DNA from: Endoconidiophora laricicola
Lineage: Eukaryota > Ascomycota > Sordariomycetes > Microascales > Ceratocystidaceae
Direction: 5' to 3'
Length of the DNA stretch: 64,000 nucleotides
NCBI GenBank assembly: GCA_001640655.1
Contig: LXGT01000041.1
Location: 62,001 to 126,000 of the forward strand
The notes under the pieces are model-generated. The model did not search any database. It worked only from the letters and a program-made list of their open reading frames with translations, and was not told the DNA's origin. Made by a program: the position numbers and the translations under genes. Below are positions 1 to 12,427 of this stretch, in pieces (within the stretch, counting starts at the first letter, position 1; each line of letters starts with the position of its first letter).

Positions 1-724
1 CTAACCTATCATTCTATGCCGCAGATGATAGCGACTCTTATGTCTCAAAATGCACTCGGAGAGATATATGGTGCATGCGAGTCTAGCGAATCTCTGCAGG
101 TTTCAACAGTTCTTAGTTTGAGAATGAAGTATAGTAGATACGACAGCCCGAGAAAGGGGGGGCGTGAAACCAAACCACAAGAACAAACCGTCGTCATCAT
201 CATTTAGGTTTATAACCCTCTATTAATATCCCTGCTCTTCTAACTAGTCTTAGCCTAGAAACAGCTATTTCAACAGATCCGTACGTATATCTGAGCAGAT
301 GGACGATCTTGAACGTAACGAGTATCTATTTCTGGATATTTTTCCTACTTGTTTCTTTTTTCAAGCTATACGTGGTGTAGAATGGATCAGTCGGTCGTTG
401 TCGTGGTCATGATTCAATGTAACCCTAGTTAGAGGCTAGCGCGGCTACAGTGTAAAAAGGTACTTGATCTTTTGTAAGCTTACTACATAGTGCTAGATTA
501 GCTTAGGGTTAATAGGATGGATTATCTTCTTATCGATAAGTTTGAAGCTCTTCGTGCTAATGAAGGCCCTGGCTATGTTCGGCCAGATCAAAGAAACTAT
601 CGAAATACATCAAACAGAGTATCTTTTCTCTTTTCATTTATCACCATACAATTGCCCTTATTCTTCTTTTCTTTGTCTATGGCCTTGGTTTTCTCATAAA
701 GCGCACTCGGATATACACTCTAGG
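1..724. other. intergenic, upstream of YTH1
   Basis: No gene is seen. The reading frame of the downstream zinc-finger gene stays open back to about 542, but that stretch is low in information and lacks the family's N-terminus. It is taken as promoter and 5' leader, with a pyrimidine-rich stretch around 620-700 just before the start codon. Confidence 0.5.
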
Positions 725-1519
725 ATGGCTTCATTATCATCATCAACTACAACGGCCCAGCTCGCCGCTGACGTACTGGCCAACAACGCGCCCGCCTATT
801 CCTTTAACTTTAGTCCATTTTTGCGGCAAACGCACTACCACGGGCTTTCGCCTGACCGGCCAATATGCAAAGCCTATGCATCGGGAACATGTCCGAACGG
901 TACCAAGTGTCTTGACCGGCACGTGTCAGACGTCAACGCGCGCACCACAGGGCCAACTGGCGGGCTAAATTCCCTCGTATGTAAGCACTGGCTGCGTGGC
1001 CTATGCAAGAAAGGCGAGCAATGCGAGTTCCTGCACGAGTATAACCTGCGCAAGATGCCCGAGTGCAACTTCTTCTCGCGCAATGGCTTCTGCTCGAACG
1101 GCGAGGAGTGCTTGTATCTACACATCGATCCGCAGAAGCGAATGCTGCCCTGCCCCCACTACGAGCGCGGCTTTTGTCCCCTCGGCCCCGATTGTTCCAA
1201 AAGACATCTGCGCCGCACCGTGTGCCCCTTCTTCCTCGTTGGCTTTTGCCCAAACGGTAAGGAGTGCCGGATTGGTGTGCATCCAAAGTGGTATCGCAAC
1301 CTCGAGCGGCCCACGCGCATGTCGGAGAAACTGGAGATGGACGAGGAACTCGCCGCGCAGAGACGCGCAGAGATGGAGCGGGAAGATGCGGATAAGCCGC
1401 GTATGGGCGGCTATGACCGCGAGGATGGTGGCGGCGGTAGAGGTGGTTTCAGACATGGTGGTCGCGGTAGAGGAAAGTGGCGTGGTCGCGGCGGCAGCCA
1501 TCGCCGTGGACATATGTAA
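725..1519 (+). CDS. YTH1: CPSF30/YTH1-type CCCH zinc-finger mRNA 3'-end processing factor
   Basis: Single-exon gene of 264 aa. Five CCCH zinc fingers run in tandem from about residue 48 to 170: four have CX7-8CX5CX3H spacing and the fifth has CX4H before its histidine. The tail is short and basic, rich in RGG and GRGRGK, ending RRGHM. This is the layout of yeast Yth1 and of the fingers of metazoan CPSF30. That protein is a nuclear subunit of the cleavage and polyadenylation factor and reads the polyadenylation signal in pre-mRNA. The start is the ATG at 725: the frame is open further upstream, but that part lacks homology and the family N-terminus begins here. The gene ends about 510 bp from the convergent DUF1776 gene. 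Family assignment is firm; the RNA-binding role is from family knowledge. Confidence 0.93.
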   Translation: MASLSSSTTTAQLAADVLANNAPAYSFNFSPFLRQTHYHGLSPDRPICKAYASGTCPNGTKCLDRHVSDVNARTTGPTGGLNSLVCKHWLRGLCKKGEQCEFLHEYNLRKMPECNFFSRNGFCSNGEECLYLHIDPQKRMLPCPHYERGFCPLGPDCSKRHLRRTVCPFFLVGFCPNGKECRIGVHPKWYRNLERPTRMSEKLEMDEELAAQRRAEMEREDADKPRMGGYDREDGGGGRGGFRHGGRGRGKWRGRGGSHRRGHM

Positions 1520-2030
1520 ACTTCATCACGGAGAGATACTAACCATTACTGGGTTTGCTCTTATTTCCGGTACACTTTTCTTATCATGGGTTGTGGCGTT
1601 TAATTGTCTGATACGTACTCCTTATCACCATATCACGATACATTTTAGTCTATGGCACACCAACACGCTAATAATACATAATTACATTCGTAGTGGTTTC
1701 AAGTATCATTCGTCATATATTTTGTAGAGCTGTGTTATGTATAAAGAAGACGTATGGAGACCAAAAACGTTGCGCTCTCCCAATAAATTCGTAGGAAGGT
1801 GCCAAAGAGCAGTAGTAAGGAAAAGACAAAAAGGTGACGTTGTAGTACCAGTAGTAAATACAGAAACCAAAACTAATCTTAGCTCGTAAATCCTTGACGG
1901 AGTGTGATATATGTGTGTATGTGAGGTGGATCGTATTTGCGGTTTGAGAGCATATTTTTTGAAGCAAGTAACACATCAAAAGTGTGTATGGAGAAACAGT
2001 ATTAGGTCATGTTTGAAGCTGTTTGCCTGA
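1520..2030. other. convergent 3' intergenic region
   Basis: AT-rich spacer between the ends of YTH1 (+) and the DUF1776 gene (-). It should hold both 3' UTRs. No coding signal is seen. Confidence 0.5.
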
Positions 2031-3647
2031 TTACTGCTTCCAGACGTTTCCGTGGTCTTCTGTCTCAGACGGAACGGCAACAAAATCTTTTGATGTCATT
2101 AGGTCAGCCTCCTCGTCTCCTAAAATCTCATCCTCATCGGCATGGTGCGTGTCACTTGCAGGCTCCTGAGTATTTTGCCACGCCGACAGTTCATCAACTT
2201 TGCGGATTCCCATCATCCACGTAACCAAGCTACGAGGCACCCAGCGACCAACAAAGCCGTACATGTTGGCACCAAGACCGATACGCACACTTTCGTTGGT
2301 GACGGTTCCATCAATGACATCGAAAACCGCATTGTGCAGGTGCCTGAGCGAGCTTCCCCGCAGGCCGCGAACTCTTCCGCCGCTGATGGCAGAGCTACTA
2401 CTCGACACATAGTTGCGACTGTAGGCGTGACGGGCATTCTCGGGCCAAGCATTGGCATCAACGTCAAGGCTTGTCAGAAGTCCTTGAGGATGCGATGTGC
2501 GTGACGGCGAGAATGAGCTAAAGTCAAAGGTGCCAAGCTGGATGTGTGTTACGGGAATAGACAAAGGACGCAATTCGGCGGAAAGCACCTCTGTGAAGGC
2601 GGTCAGCGCAGAGCATACGGTTGCCTCAGGCGCATGAAACGGCGGGTTGATGGAGGAAATGATAGAAGGCGTGAAGACCATGACCTTAGGTGGTGTCCAT
2701 TTCTCGCCCGCGGGGTTGAGGCGGGTCGTTAGCAGAGGCAGGAAGGCCTGAATAGTCAGGATTGGGTGCAGCAGGTGAGTGTTGAAGAGATCAGCAAAGC
2801 TGCTCGGGGGAATGGTCGCGATGGGCGAGGTCTGATAGCTGACGGACGGGATAAGAATGACGCTCTTCAGAGTCAAATAGTTGGGGGTCACAGTCGGACC
2901 AGGTGAGTGGCGGGTCTGCAGGTAGTTGGCGAAGCGCTCGATAGCAACACCGGCATGAGGAGGCTACAAGTTGCTTGTCAATGTTAAGCGCTCATAGGCT
3001 CTGGATGGGGAGGAAGAGGAACTTACGTTGGTGATGTCGATGGCTAGCGGCCGGATATCTGGGCGAGACATGCGCTGCAACAGAAGTTGATCCTCGGGAC
3101 TGTTGCAAACGACATAGACGATGAATCCCTTGCGGTCTAGGTCTAGCGATATCGCTCTAGTCAGAGGCAATGTTGGCGATCCAGCCACGACAACGACCTC
3201 GATTCTTCCGTTATTTTTCGCACGCTTAGCCCGGCGGATTTTGCGGGCTGAGTTGCTACTGCGATATGTTTTGTAGGCGACTGTTCCGGTGATGAGCACG
3301 GTAACTCCGATGACAATGCGGTTGCGCACACACCAGTCCTGTAACGACTCGAACACAGAAACAGGGAGCACTGGCTCAGGTACCGGCGTCGGCGCCGGTG
3401 CTCCCTTAATAATGGTTGGCAGCCAATCTACGGATGAGATGGACTGGCGGACGGTGCCAGCGGCGGTCTCGATGTGCTTGTCTACAAAATCAGCTGCGAT
3501 ACTGGTATATTGCTGGAGCTGTCCGGGGATTTTCTGGACCTAAAGGGAGTGACGAAGCACAGGTTAGTAAACGGTTTCTGCCTGATGAGAGGCTTCTGGA
3601 CTGGAGAGCTTGCGTACAATGTCCAGGATCACTTCTTCGGTCGACAT
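2031..3647 (-). CDS. DUF1776 family protein (short-chain-dehydrogenase-like, membrane-anchored)
   Basis: Three exons on the minus strand: 3647-3618, 3539-3027 and 2963-2031, with introns of 78 nt (donor GTACGC, branch TACTAAC) and 63 nt (donor GTAAGT). The product is 491 aa and all phases close at 0. Near residue 75 a hydrophobic segment (VIGVTVLITGTVAYKTY) can anchor it. Next comes a Rossmann-like region with VVVVAGSPTLPLTR and VYVVCNSPEDQLLLQR, followed by IDIT, TLKSVILIP and an SDR-like core. The order matches fungal DUF1776 (PF08643), which includes yeast YNL181W. The family resembles short-chain dehydrogenases, but I do not see a clear YxxxK catalytic pair, so no reaction is claimed. The C-terminus is acidic (DEDEILGDEEAD). 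The first exon encodes only ten residues and was chosen because the splice restores the family N-terminus. Confidence 0.85.
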
Positions 3648-4965
3648 CTTGGTAGGCTACTTGATGCGATGTTTTTAAAGTGCATTCACATGCACTCTTT
3701 AACCCTGGCCTGGAGTTGAAGCTGATCTGAGCGAAGCGAAAGCGTTGCTCTAGACTATCAATCAAGCCGCAATGGCACAATAAGTGGCTGGGCAGGTGAT
3801 GGCTTGTGGGCGATATGCGATTCCGAGATTTGTGATAGTCCAAGAAGAAGATGGCAATATGAGAAAAAGAAAAAAAATTACGTCCGGCCTGATGCTGATG
3901 ACAAAGAGGATACCAGAAAAGCTAGATAAAGAGCTCTTAAGCAAAAGAAGTGGGATCGTAAAAGGAGCAAACGAGCGGCGTTGAGAGAGGTCTGAACTTC
4001 GAAGCAGGCCCCTGGTAACTTACAAAGCAAGATAGAAAGCTGATAGTGATGCTTGATGGCACTGCAGATAGCGATTATAGCCTGAGTTTAGCAGCTCACG
4101 GCCAACCTTTTTTGTCTGTCCCTAGGCCGGCCAGTCGTTATCATGCAGGCGCTAAGTGGTGGGCGGACTCGGTCGCTAGGACGCTTTAGCGATAAGCTAA
4201 ACGAGACCTTCAGCTCTATGTCGTCTTCAATGCTCAAATCTAATGGCATGAATCTGCCAAATTATAACGTTGATGCTGCCCAGAGTTTGAAGTGGCCGTG
4301 CCTGTTTTTAGGAGATACGACTGATAAAACAGTCGCCTGTCTCCAATTGTAAAGTCGTGAGGCTTATTCTGCCCCTGCTGACCGCTCTTTTTTGTACAGT
4401 CCAGTCCACTTGCTGTATTGTTTGCTGTAATGGGAAGCTTCGCGTTGATTGATGCCCGATGACTTGTGTAGTAGTGGTACTAGTAGTTACTTTCTCGGGC
4501 GGCAAGCTAGCAGCTGAGCAATGGAAAGCCCAACACCAAACAATGTAATATGATGATAAACCCGTCCCGCTCCCGCTCGGTCAGTCTCGCTGAACTCACG
4601 GTGAGACTGGCTATTACACTTAGCTTTTTGATAAGCTCTGCAGTTTTCAATCCAGAAATCATTGTACAATCTACCTCAAATTCTTCATCATCGTTGTAAC
4701 TCCCGAATCCCTCCTTGATTTAAAAGCTATCGCTGCTGATAAGCTTCCGCATATGCGCCGTAATTCTGCAGGCAGATGCAGAGCATACGCAAGTGTCCGT
4801 GTTAAGTCGGCTAAATGTCTTCTTCGTACCTGATCCATACTATCGCTGCTAGATCTGCAATGAGAAAGATCAACTGTCTCAAGATTAGGCCTCAATGCGA
4901 ATATCATTACTATGCTAGTAACATATGTTCCTTAACCCTCTACCCTAATGTCGCTTACGACTAAC
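3648..4965. other. intergenic between DUF1776 gene and methyltransferase
   Basis: 1.3 kb. The left part is the promoter of the minus-strand DUF1776 gene; the right part is downstream of the methyltransferase stop codon. A 7-bp inverted repeat (4582-4588 with 4603-4609) is the only structure seen. Short open frames here show no protein character. Confidence 0.4.
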
Positions 4966-6006
4966 TTACACCCGTTTGGCAATACACCGCAAACGGACGT
5001 AGCTAATCATCTTACCACCTGAAGCATTCTTACAAACATGTTGTAGCACTTCAACTGCCTCCCTGATAGCGTCTTCTCGCTTGTCTACTGGCACTGCTTC
5101 AAACAAAAGTCTTCCCATGAGCCTAACCCAGCCCTCCACACCAGCCTTATCCGCCATTGTCGGACGCCACTCGCGTTCCATCTTTTCGATTGTAAACCCT
5201 CCGACTTCTTTCTCGAGCATGTGGGTAATATAGTCTTCATCGGGGAAGAACCACGGGTCTACAGCTATGGCAGCAGGCATGCCGATGTGCCGCGCCACGG
5301 CCATGACGATGGCTGTGCGCATCTCAGCAATGTTCCCCAGACCGCCCATCTCGAAAACAAAGGTACCGCCTCGTGCGAGGGTATTGCGGACGCCTTGGAA
5401 GTATGCGGTGCGTGCCAAGGCCGGCTTTAAGATCCAGTGCATGGCAGCGTTGGAGAATACTTTAGTGAATTTTCCTATCATTGTGTGCGATACAGTGTCT
5501 AGTTTCCCGCAGTCGACGACTAGTCATAGCAGTGTCTTTGTTAGTCCGTATTTAGACTATAGCCGCAACTGCACTTAGGAGGAGGGAATATTAGGCCTTA
5601 CCTTCGAATGTACAATGGGTGTCAGGCACCAGCTTTTTTGCAGCCTCGATCATCTTGGGCGAGTTGTCAAAGCCAACGAGCTTGCCAGTTCCTTGCTTTA
5701 GAATCTGGGCAAACTGTTCGTCCAAAATGCCATCTAGTTAATAAGTCAGTTGGGATTGGACTGTAGAGTTGGTTTGTGATATACAGACCTCCGCAACCAA
5801 GATCTAACACGATATCATCCTTCTGTACATCCAACCACTGAACAACCTTTGTCGCTAGCTTGGGCACAAATGAAGCTGAGGACTGGTACTCCTAGATTCG
5901 TTTATATAGGTTAGCTATGACTTGGCATGGCGCTGGAAGCGGCTGAGCTTTCAGATGAAATGAAAGTTACCTCGGTCGACCAAGCATCTTTCTGTTGGGC
6001 GGCCAT
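4966..6006 (-). CDS. SAM-dependent class I methyltransferase (Methyltransf_11/UbiE-like)
   Basis: Four exons on the minus strand: 6006-5971, 5891-5789, 5733-5602 and 5519-4966. The introns are 79, 55 and 82 nt and the product is 274 aa. The N-terminus (WSTEEYQSSASFVPKLATKV) is typical of a fungal family of small-molecule methyltransferases. Motif I, VLDLGCGDG (about residues 40-48), is assembled across the second intron, which splits the GGAG/AT junction. The acidic loop GKLVGFDNSPKMIEAA follows and would hold the SAM ribose. Motif II-like SNAAMHWILKP and FVFEMGGLGN come next. The substrate cannot be told from sequence; COQ5/UbiE and trans-aconitate methyltransferase-like enzymes are the nearest named relatives. 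No membrane segment or signal peptide is seen, so it is probably cytosolic. It lies in tandem with the amidase, 446 bp away. Confidence 0.88.
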
Positions 6007-6451
6007 TGCGGATGTGTGTCTTATAATACAGATATTTAAACAGTAGCAGTTGAGAACAAAACGAAGTACTATTTGATACAAGTACTGTGCTGAATATCGC
6101 ACTTTTATAAGCAGCAACATTTGACCCGTATAATACAATGTAGCAAGTAAACGCCAACTTTGCCGATGTCGGAGTTTTCTGGCTTGGGCAATATACTCCA
6201 ACCATTCATATGGTCTCATTCGGCATATACTGAAGCCATTTTATCTGTCGTAACTCTTCTTAGCTTATCAACGTGCGAGCATAAGATTTATAGTTACAGT
6301 AGTTTAATTTTTACTCGCTGATAATTCTCCAAAATAATTGTCAGTCGATACTTCTGCAATAAAGAACGTCATATGCAGTCACAAGAAAGCCGGCATGCCA
6401 TATCTAAAGAGATATATATCTGAATTTTTTTATACATACTTTACGCACAGC
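6007..6451. other. intergenic, methyltransferase promoter and amidase 3' end
   Basis: 445 bp of AT-rich DNA holding the promoter of the methyltransferase and the 3' UTR of the amidase, both minus strand. No further feature is seen. Confidence 0.4.
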
Positions 6452-8349
6452 TTAGTCAAGCTCCAGCAGAGTGTACTTGTCATCGCCTAGGGCCTGCTCA
6501 ACCTTCTCCATCATAGCCAACACCTTCTCTTCCTCGAGACGCTTGCCGACGACCTGGACACCGACAGGCAGACCGTGCATAGCAGTAGCATCATACAGCT
6601 TGTACGCACCTTGAGCAATACCATTGAGCTTCTTGATGCTGAAATCCTTAGCCAGTTCGTCAATGTCCTTGTCAACATGAGTAACAGGTAGAATTCCGCA
6701 GGTGTAATCGAGCTAAAAAAAAAAAAAGGAATTACATTGTCAGATTTCATTGCATTGCATGTAGAATAGCAAATGAGTAAAGACATTACTTACCAGGTTG
6801 AACAGAAACGTGTAGCCGCAGCTGCTGACTGCATCCTTCATGCCATCGTGGGGAATTGCAGGGGTGGCATTTGGGGGCGTCAACATGAAATCGATGTCAG
6901 CGCTCTTCCACCATTCGAACCAATCGTTGCGGTATCCTTCACGCTCGGTGACTAGCTTGAAGTTCTCATACGCCGTTTTCGGATGCCACTCCTTGATCAG
7001 CTCCGCCCAGAGCGCATCACGACGCACATATTTCACCCACAGGTGGTAAAAGTACTTGACAAAACGCGGCAGCTTCATCAAAAAGCTCATCTGCGCCGCT
7101 GCCGGATCTTCCCACTCACCGGTCTGGAAGTGAGAGCGGTACATAGCTCCGCCGTCGGCTAGAAGAAGCTGAGACGCTATACGTAAGCCATTGAAGGGAG
7201 AAGGTGGGTCAATTTCGACAATCTCATGGCCTTGTTTCTTCAGAGCCTCCTCGACCATGTCGATGGCACGCTGACAAGCTGGACTGGGATCTACGACGTG
7301 ATCAGTCCGCATGATACCAATGCGTAATTTGTGGGCGTCTCGGACAGCATTGAATTCGGACTGTCTCCAGGGTAGCGGGTGTATAGAGTAGTCCTGCTTC
7401 CATAGCTCTAGGCCAACAATGGCCTTTGTGAAGTAGGTCAGATCGTTCATAGTACGAGTCATGGGACTGTACACAGCTGGTACACCTTCTTGGCCAGACA
7501 TGCTCGACCGGGTTCCGACCTTAGGCCAGCGACCCGTCGCGCAGCGCAGAGAATAAACACCAGAGAAGTGAGCAGGAGCACGGACTGAGCCAGCAACATC
7601 GCTACCAATACCAATACGGCCACCTAGAGCCAGTAGGGCACCCTCACCACCAGTTGAGCCACCGGGCGAGTACTTGTTGTTGTGGGGGTTGGAAGTACGG
7701 CCCCAAAGATCGTTAGTAGACTCAAAGCTGAGTAGTGTGATAGGAATATTGGTCTTGACATAGGGCACGGCGCCAGCATCCTTGAGAATCTTGACAATGG
7801 TTCCGTCTTCTGGCACCTTGTTGCCAACATAGCCACTGTAGCCTACGGTGGAATCATAGCCCTCTGCTACAATAGAGTCTTTAATGGAAATTGGAATACC
7901 AGCAAGGGGGCCCTTGAAGTTAATAGACCCATCCTCTACCCATCTTTCCGCCGACTTGACCATGACCTCAGTGATACAGTTGGTCTTTTCGTGAGCCTTC
8001 ACAGCAACTTTGGCATATGTTTTTAGGATGTCAATGGGCTTGCGCACATCATTCTGCACCTCACGGACCAGCTGCTCGATGGGAGCATTGATAATGATCT
8101 TATCCTCTTCAGTGAATGGGCCGTCGGCATTCAATGCCTCAAGCCGTTGCTTACGCTCTGCTTGCTTAGCAGCACTACAAGCCAATAGTCAGTTATTAGG
8201 CCGATCAGTGATGTTCTAGGGTTTACTTAAGGGTATTGAGTGGGGTCTTATCAAAGCCCGGCTAGCCGGAGAGGTGGAGTAGGAAAGACGGGCAGAAGGA
8301 CAGGCGGCACTCACCAGGTACGGCGGTGCTGGAAGTAATCTGATATCAT
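6452..8349 (-). CDS. amidase-signature family enzyme (fungal acetamidase-like)
   Basis: Three exons on the minus strand: 8349-8315, 8174-6794 and 6712-6452, with introns of 140 and 81 nt (donors GTGAGT and GTAAGT; a long T-run precedes the second acceptor). The product is 558 aa, close to AmdS-type acetamidases. The Ser-cisSer-Lys triad of the amidase signature is visible: Lys in GIPISIKD (about residue 110), cis-Ser in SPGGSTGGEGALL (about 185) and nucleophile Ser in GSDVAGSVR (about 208). The family hydrolyses amides to acid and ammonia; acetamidases release nitrogen from simple amides, but the substrate here is unknown. The first exon encodes about 12 residues (MISDYFQHRRT) and the splice completes a Cys codon. 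No signal peptide is visible, so it is probably intracellular. An unusually long empty region lies upstream. Confidence 0.93.
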
Positions 8350-9107
8350 GGTGGCAGCACAAAAAGAAGGAGGAGGAAGAGAAGGAAGAAGAGGGCGTAG
8401 ATGTGTAGCAGTAGGAGCAGGAATATTTAGCGAAAGAAAATGTTTTGGGGAGCAAGATCAAAGAAAAGCGACAGTGGAAAAAAGTATGTAAGAAAGAAGA
8501 AGTAACCAAAGGCTCGACGAGTGCGCGAAGAATAAGAATAGGCAAGATAAAGCCACCTGCTTCTAATTTCAGGCCCTCGGATGTATCAAGGTATCAATAG
8601 TTCTCGTGACTGACTGTCTGGCTGTAGCTGCCCAAAAAGAAAGTTGGAAACAGAAAGCAAGCTTTTCTGGAGAAAGCCTGCATGGGAGAAGAAGCTTGTC
8701 CAGCGACTGGCTAGTAAGCCCATAGCAACCAAGATACCATTTTACGTGGCTCTGTCATCTAGCGCCCAGCCTGCATATCGAGAAGTGACCGAATAATATC
8801 CTATAGAACGAGGAGCCTTATTCTGCCTAAGTTTTCATTTTGCAAGCTAAATCAGTGCAGAATACTCGCCACTTTGTCAAATCCATGGGTCCATACAGTA
8901 TCTTTAAGTCACGATTATTTATATGACACTTTGTTGTACATTTGTACAGCTATATTGTATCAAAAAGACGCTTTATTTTCAGATTAGGGAAGTGATAGCG
9001 ACGACGGAGAAAGCTGTGCGATGCCCAAATACCCGATTAGGAAACTCGGCCTCTATGTAGCGCTTCCTCTGCCTCCCCTGACGAGGACCCAGAGCTTTAG
9101 TCCTATG

Positions 9108-9133
9108 ATAACAGGCGCTCGGCCGCCTGTTAT
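9108..9133. repeat. perfect 10-bp inverted repeat (hairpin)
   Basis: Left arm ATAACAGGCG (9108-9117), 6-nt loop, right arm CGCCTGTTAT (9124-9133), with no mismatch. It stands alone in gene-poor DNA, about 750 bp upstream of the amidase start. Function is unknown. Confidence 0.7.
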
Positions 9134-12100
9134 GGCAAGGCTTTGTCCTAGCGTAGGTTTTGTAAGCTTTTCCTTGCCCATCCATCCCTTTCATCTAGCC
9201 CAGTAACTATTCGTAGCTCTTCTCCTAGTCAGGTGCTGATAAGTTGTGTTATTGCTTTAGTTATCAATGCTAAGTGCCCACAACATAAGCCGTTTTGGCC
9301 CCGCTTCACCGCTGATAACCGCCTATGGTGCCGAGTCACTGCATAAGAGTAGCTGAAACTTGGGAGCATTGCTTAGAGACGGGCAGTTAATCTTACATGG
9401 TCTTGAAATGTATATTTGAAAGAATTGTCTACGAATTTTCTGTCCTTTTTTGCCATAAGAATCTATGAGATTGATATCAAATTCTAGCGCATCAACATGT
9501 AGATAAGATAAGATGTCCAAAGAATCCCATCCACAAACAAGTCTTTATTGGGTCTCTTTAATTTAGAGCTAGTTGCATTTTAGCGAAATTTCAGTGCTAC
9601 CAGGGTTATAGTAAAGTGACAGTTCTAGGGTTATGTGTGACACCATGAGAGCTTATCATTACATCTCGGATACCATGATTTTGTAAGCTTGAATGTCAAT
9701 TACGACTTATATTAATGAAAATAATCGAAAGTAGCTACATCACTATGTGAACAGCAGTTACTTGGCGTGTTTTTTATTATTATTAAAAATTCTATGGTTC
9801 ACGCAACCAATGTCAACAATTAAATAACACCTATTCCTTATACGATATCACCTTCATTCGTAGCAAGATATGTCTAAGAATATTTACTGACCATCATACA
9901 TGAACCAAGGTACATTTTTAAAGTATACGTTTTGATTGAGATAGTGTTGCTGATATCAAGTTCAATCTTGGTGACCTGTATCCTGGATGTATACATAATT
10001 GAGTATTGCAATTGTCACTTTAGTTATTATTATTATATCATTATGAAAGATATATAAAGTACAGATAGTCTATAGTAGTTGCATTGCTTATATGGATTTA
10101 CTGTAAAGGCTTCAGTATTGAGAGATATAGCAAGTGTAGAGGAAGTCTTACTGTTATCAAACTCCGTAGATAAATTTAGAAATAGCTGATGCTATGTACA
10201 TGACTATACATAAAGATAATAGCTATCTTTATATGTAACTAATATCACCACTATCATGGATAGCGAGATCTAATATCTCATTGTATACAGAACATAGCCT
10301 ACTTATATTCTCTCCCAGCTTAGCTGTCTCTAGACCATGCATTGGATTTCACAAATGATATATTACAAAGTTGACAGTTGAGCTTAATAATCAGCTACAT
10401 ATATATAGAGTGCTTGCCAGACAAGATATCCTACAAGTGTATGGAGGATAGAGAAAAAGAGATTGCGCAACAGTAAAATAGACGGAATATGCAACCAGTA
10501 TGATATGCCAGCTTATTGCACCTGAACAAGGGAAAATATATACAAGATACTGATAATATTCTATCTCCGGTCTACTATGTGTATACTGCGTCATTCATAC
10601 TTATTTCTGGTTTCTGCCTACAACTAGTGACGGGGGGGAGGCTACAGTATCTCTGGGAGTCCTTCCGAGTAGGTATGATTATATGGCAACTATGCATTCC
10701 TCCGCACGAGTCAAGAACTTGACTAAAAATACAGGCATTTATCTAATCGTCAGTAGCTTTAGCTAATGATAACTTACTTAGGGCCAAAGATATCTAATTA
10801 CTGTATCTTGGTAGGATCGGTTCAATAAGTTAAGAGCACCTTGATGTTGCCAAAGGCTCCATTACACACAGCCAGTCTCTAGTTCGATAACGGGGGATGT
10901 CCTTTTCTGTGAGCCAAGAACGGCTTTTGGCTCAGATCTTGTTTCTTTGCAGACAAACAGGTTACTCAGGCCACAGGCATACTTTGTATGGATCAAGTGC
11001 AATTTTACAAACAATTTGCGGAAGAACTGGGTTTTTATAATTAGCGAAGCCTTCATTATTAATCGATGAAAAGAGATGATTGCAGCACTGGAAAGGCACT
11101 TATGTTTTATGTGAGAGCTTCAATGATTAGTAGTCATCTCTGGCGGTTCTGTTAGGGTCTTGTGTCTGCAGGGCGTCCCTTCTATAATCATATATTCAAA
11201 AACAAACAAACAGTTCTAGAAAGAAGATCAAAACATACAAAGCTACGAGATACGTTCATCTTAAGCCTCACTATAGCTATACTAGCGGAAAGGCATGATT
11301 GTCAAGACGGAGGACAAGGTGTCTTATGATAGGTCCAAAGAGCTAGTCAGCGGGTAGTTTCAAGGGCGACAGTAACTCGCAAAGCGGTCTTAGTCGGTAT
11401 GTTAGAAACGCGCTTAGAATTTGAATCACGCTAACTGTAAAATAAGCTGAGTGACAGATGTATTATGGTATCATCTGGAAAAGATGTAGGTATAGAATAT
11501 ACATGAAAAACAAAAGGAGATATATACATAATAAGTAGCTTTCGGCAAGGAAGATAGACCAAGGCTTTGCCGATAATAACGCGCCTGGTATTCTAATATT
11601 AGCCATAGCTTATTATATTACTGGCAAGATATACGGCTCTGTCCGCCCAGCTAACAAGCCGCACTGTTTCAGCTTGTCTTGATGTGCTGTTTCGCCTATT
11701 AGCCATGAACAGTATACACGGAGCTCTGTGTCTGGGTCGCAACGAGTCAGTACATTGTAGACATAGAGTTTGATGGCTGTTGTCCAGTAGACAAGGCAGA
11801 TCAGCATCAGATCAACTATGTGCTAAATAATGAGCCTCCCAATAACGATACAATTCTGGGCTAAGATGGCCTTCCCCCCCGCCAGGCAGCAGCTGAGCAA
11901 AGAGCAAGAAGTGTTCTCGTGCTTGATCTATTTCCATTCGCTCTAAGGTTAGGGCTGTTTAGTACATATGTACTGTGTTCCACATGATTCTAAGAACGAC
12001 GGTCTCTCGGCCGTTAACGGGAATGAAACTTGTACGTACTAAGAAACCAGAGCGCCCTGAAAAAAAACCGGACTACTTCAGCTAACTATGTTTTATCTTC

Positions 12101-12427
12101 TGCTTAGATAGCCGGCCCCTTATTGAACAACGCAAATATTGATATCTACGTTCCCGTGATTTGGCACACTAGACAGATGTTACATCCGTTTATCAGTTAA
12201 CTATTCTTCCCAATATCTATCGCTGTATATTAAATGGGCAATATCATTACAGTGGTGGCATGTAATTTATTCAGGTCATGTATCCTGCAGAGTGGGATGT
12301 GATTTTGGTAATAATATCATTGCTGAGGGATATATTCTGCGAAGAACATAGCCAACGCGGTAGCAGGGTCTAAAAAGAATGCAGAGGTAACTACAAATTG
12401 TTGATTAGTATTCAGCCTGCAGCAAGA

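Noticed and set aside
542..724. Upstream extension of the YTH1 frame
   Set aside because: Open by chance; the family N-terminus starts at the ATG at 725 and the extra 61 codons look like leader sequence.
933..1513. Long frames on the minus strand opposite YTH1
   Set aside because: Shadows of the zinc-finger gene; no domain of their own.
4582..4609. 7-bp inverted repeat in the 4.6-kb spacer
   Set aside because: Short stem with a 14-nt loop; expected by chance in a window of this size.
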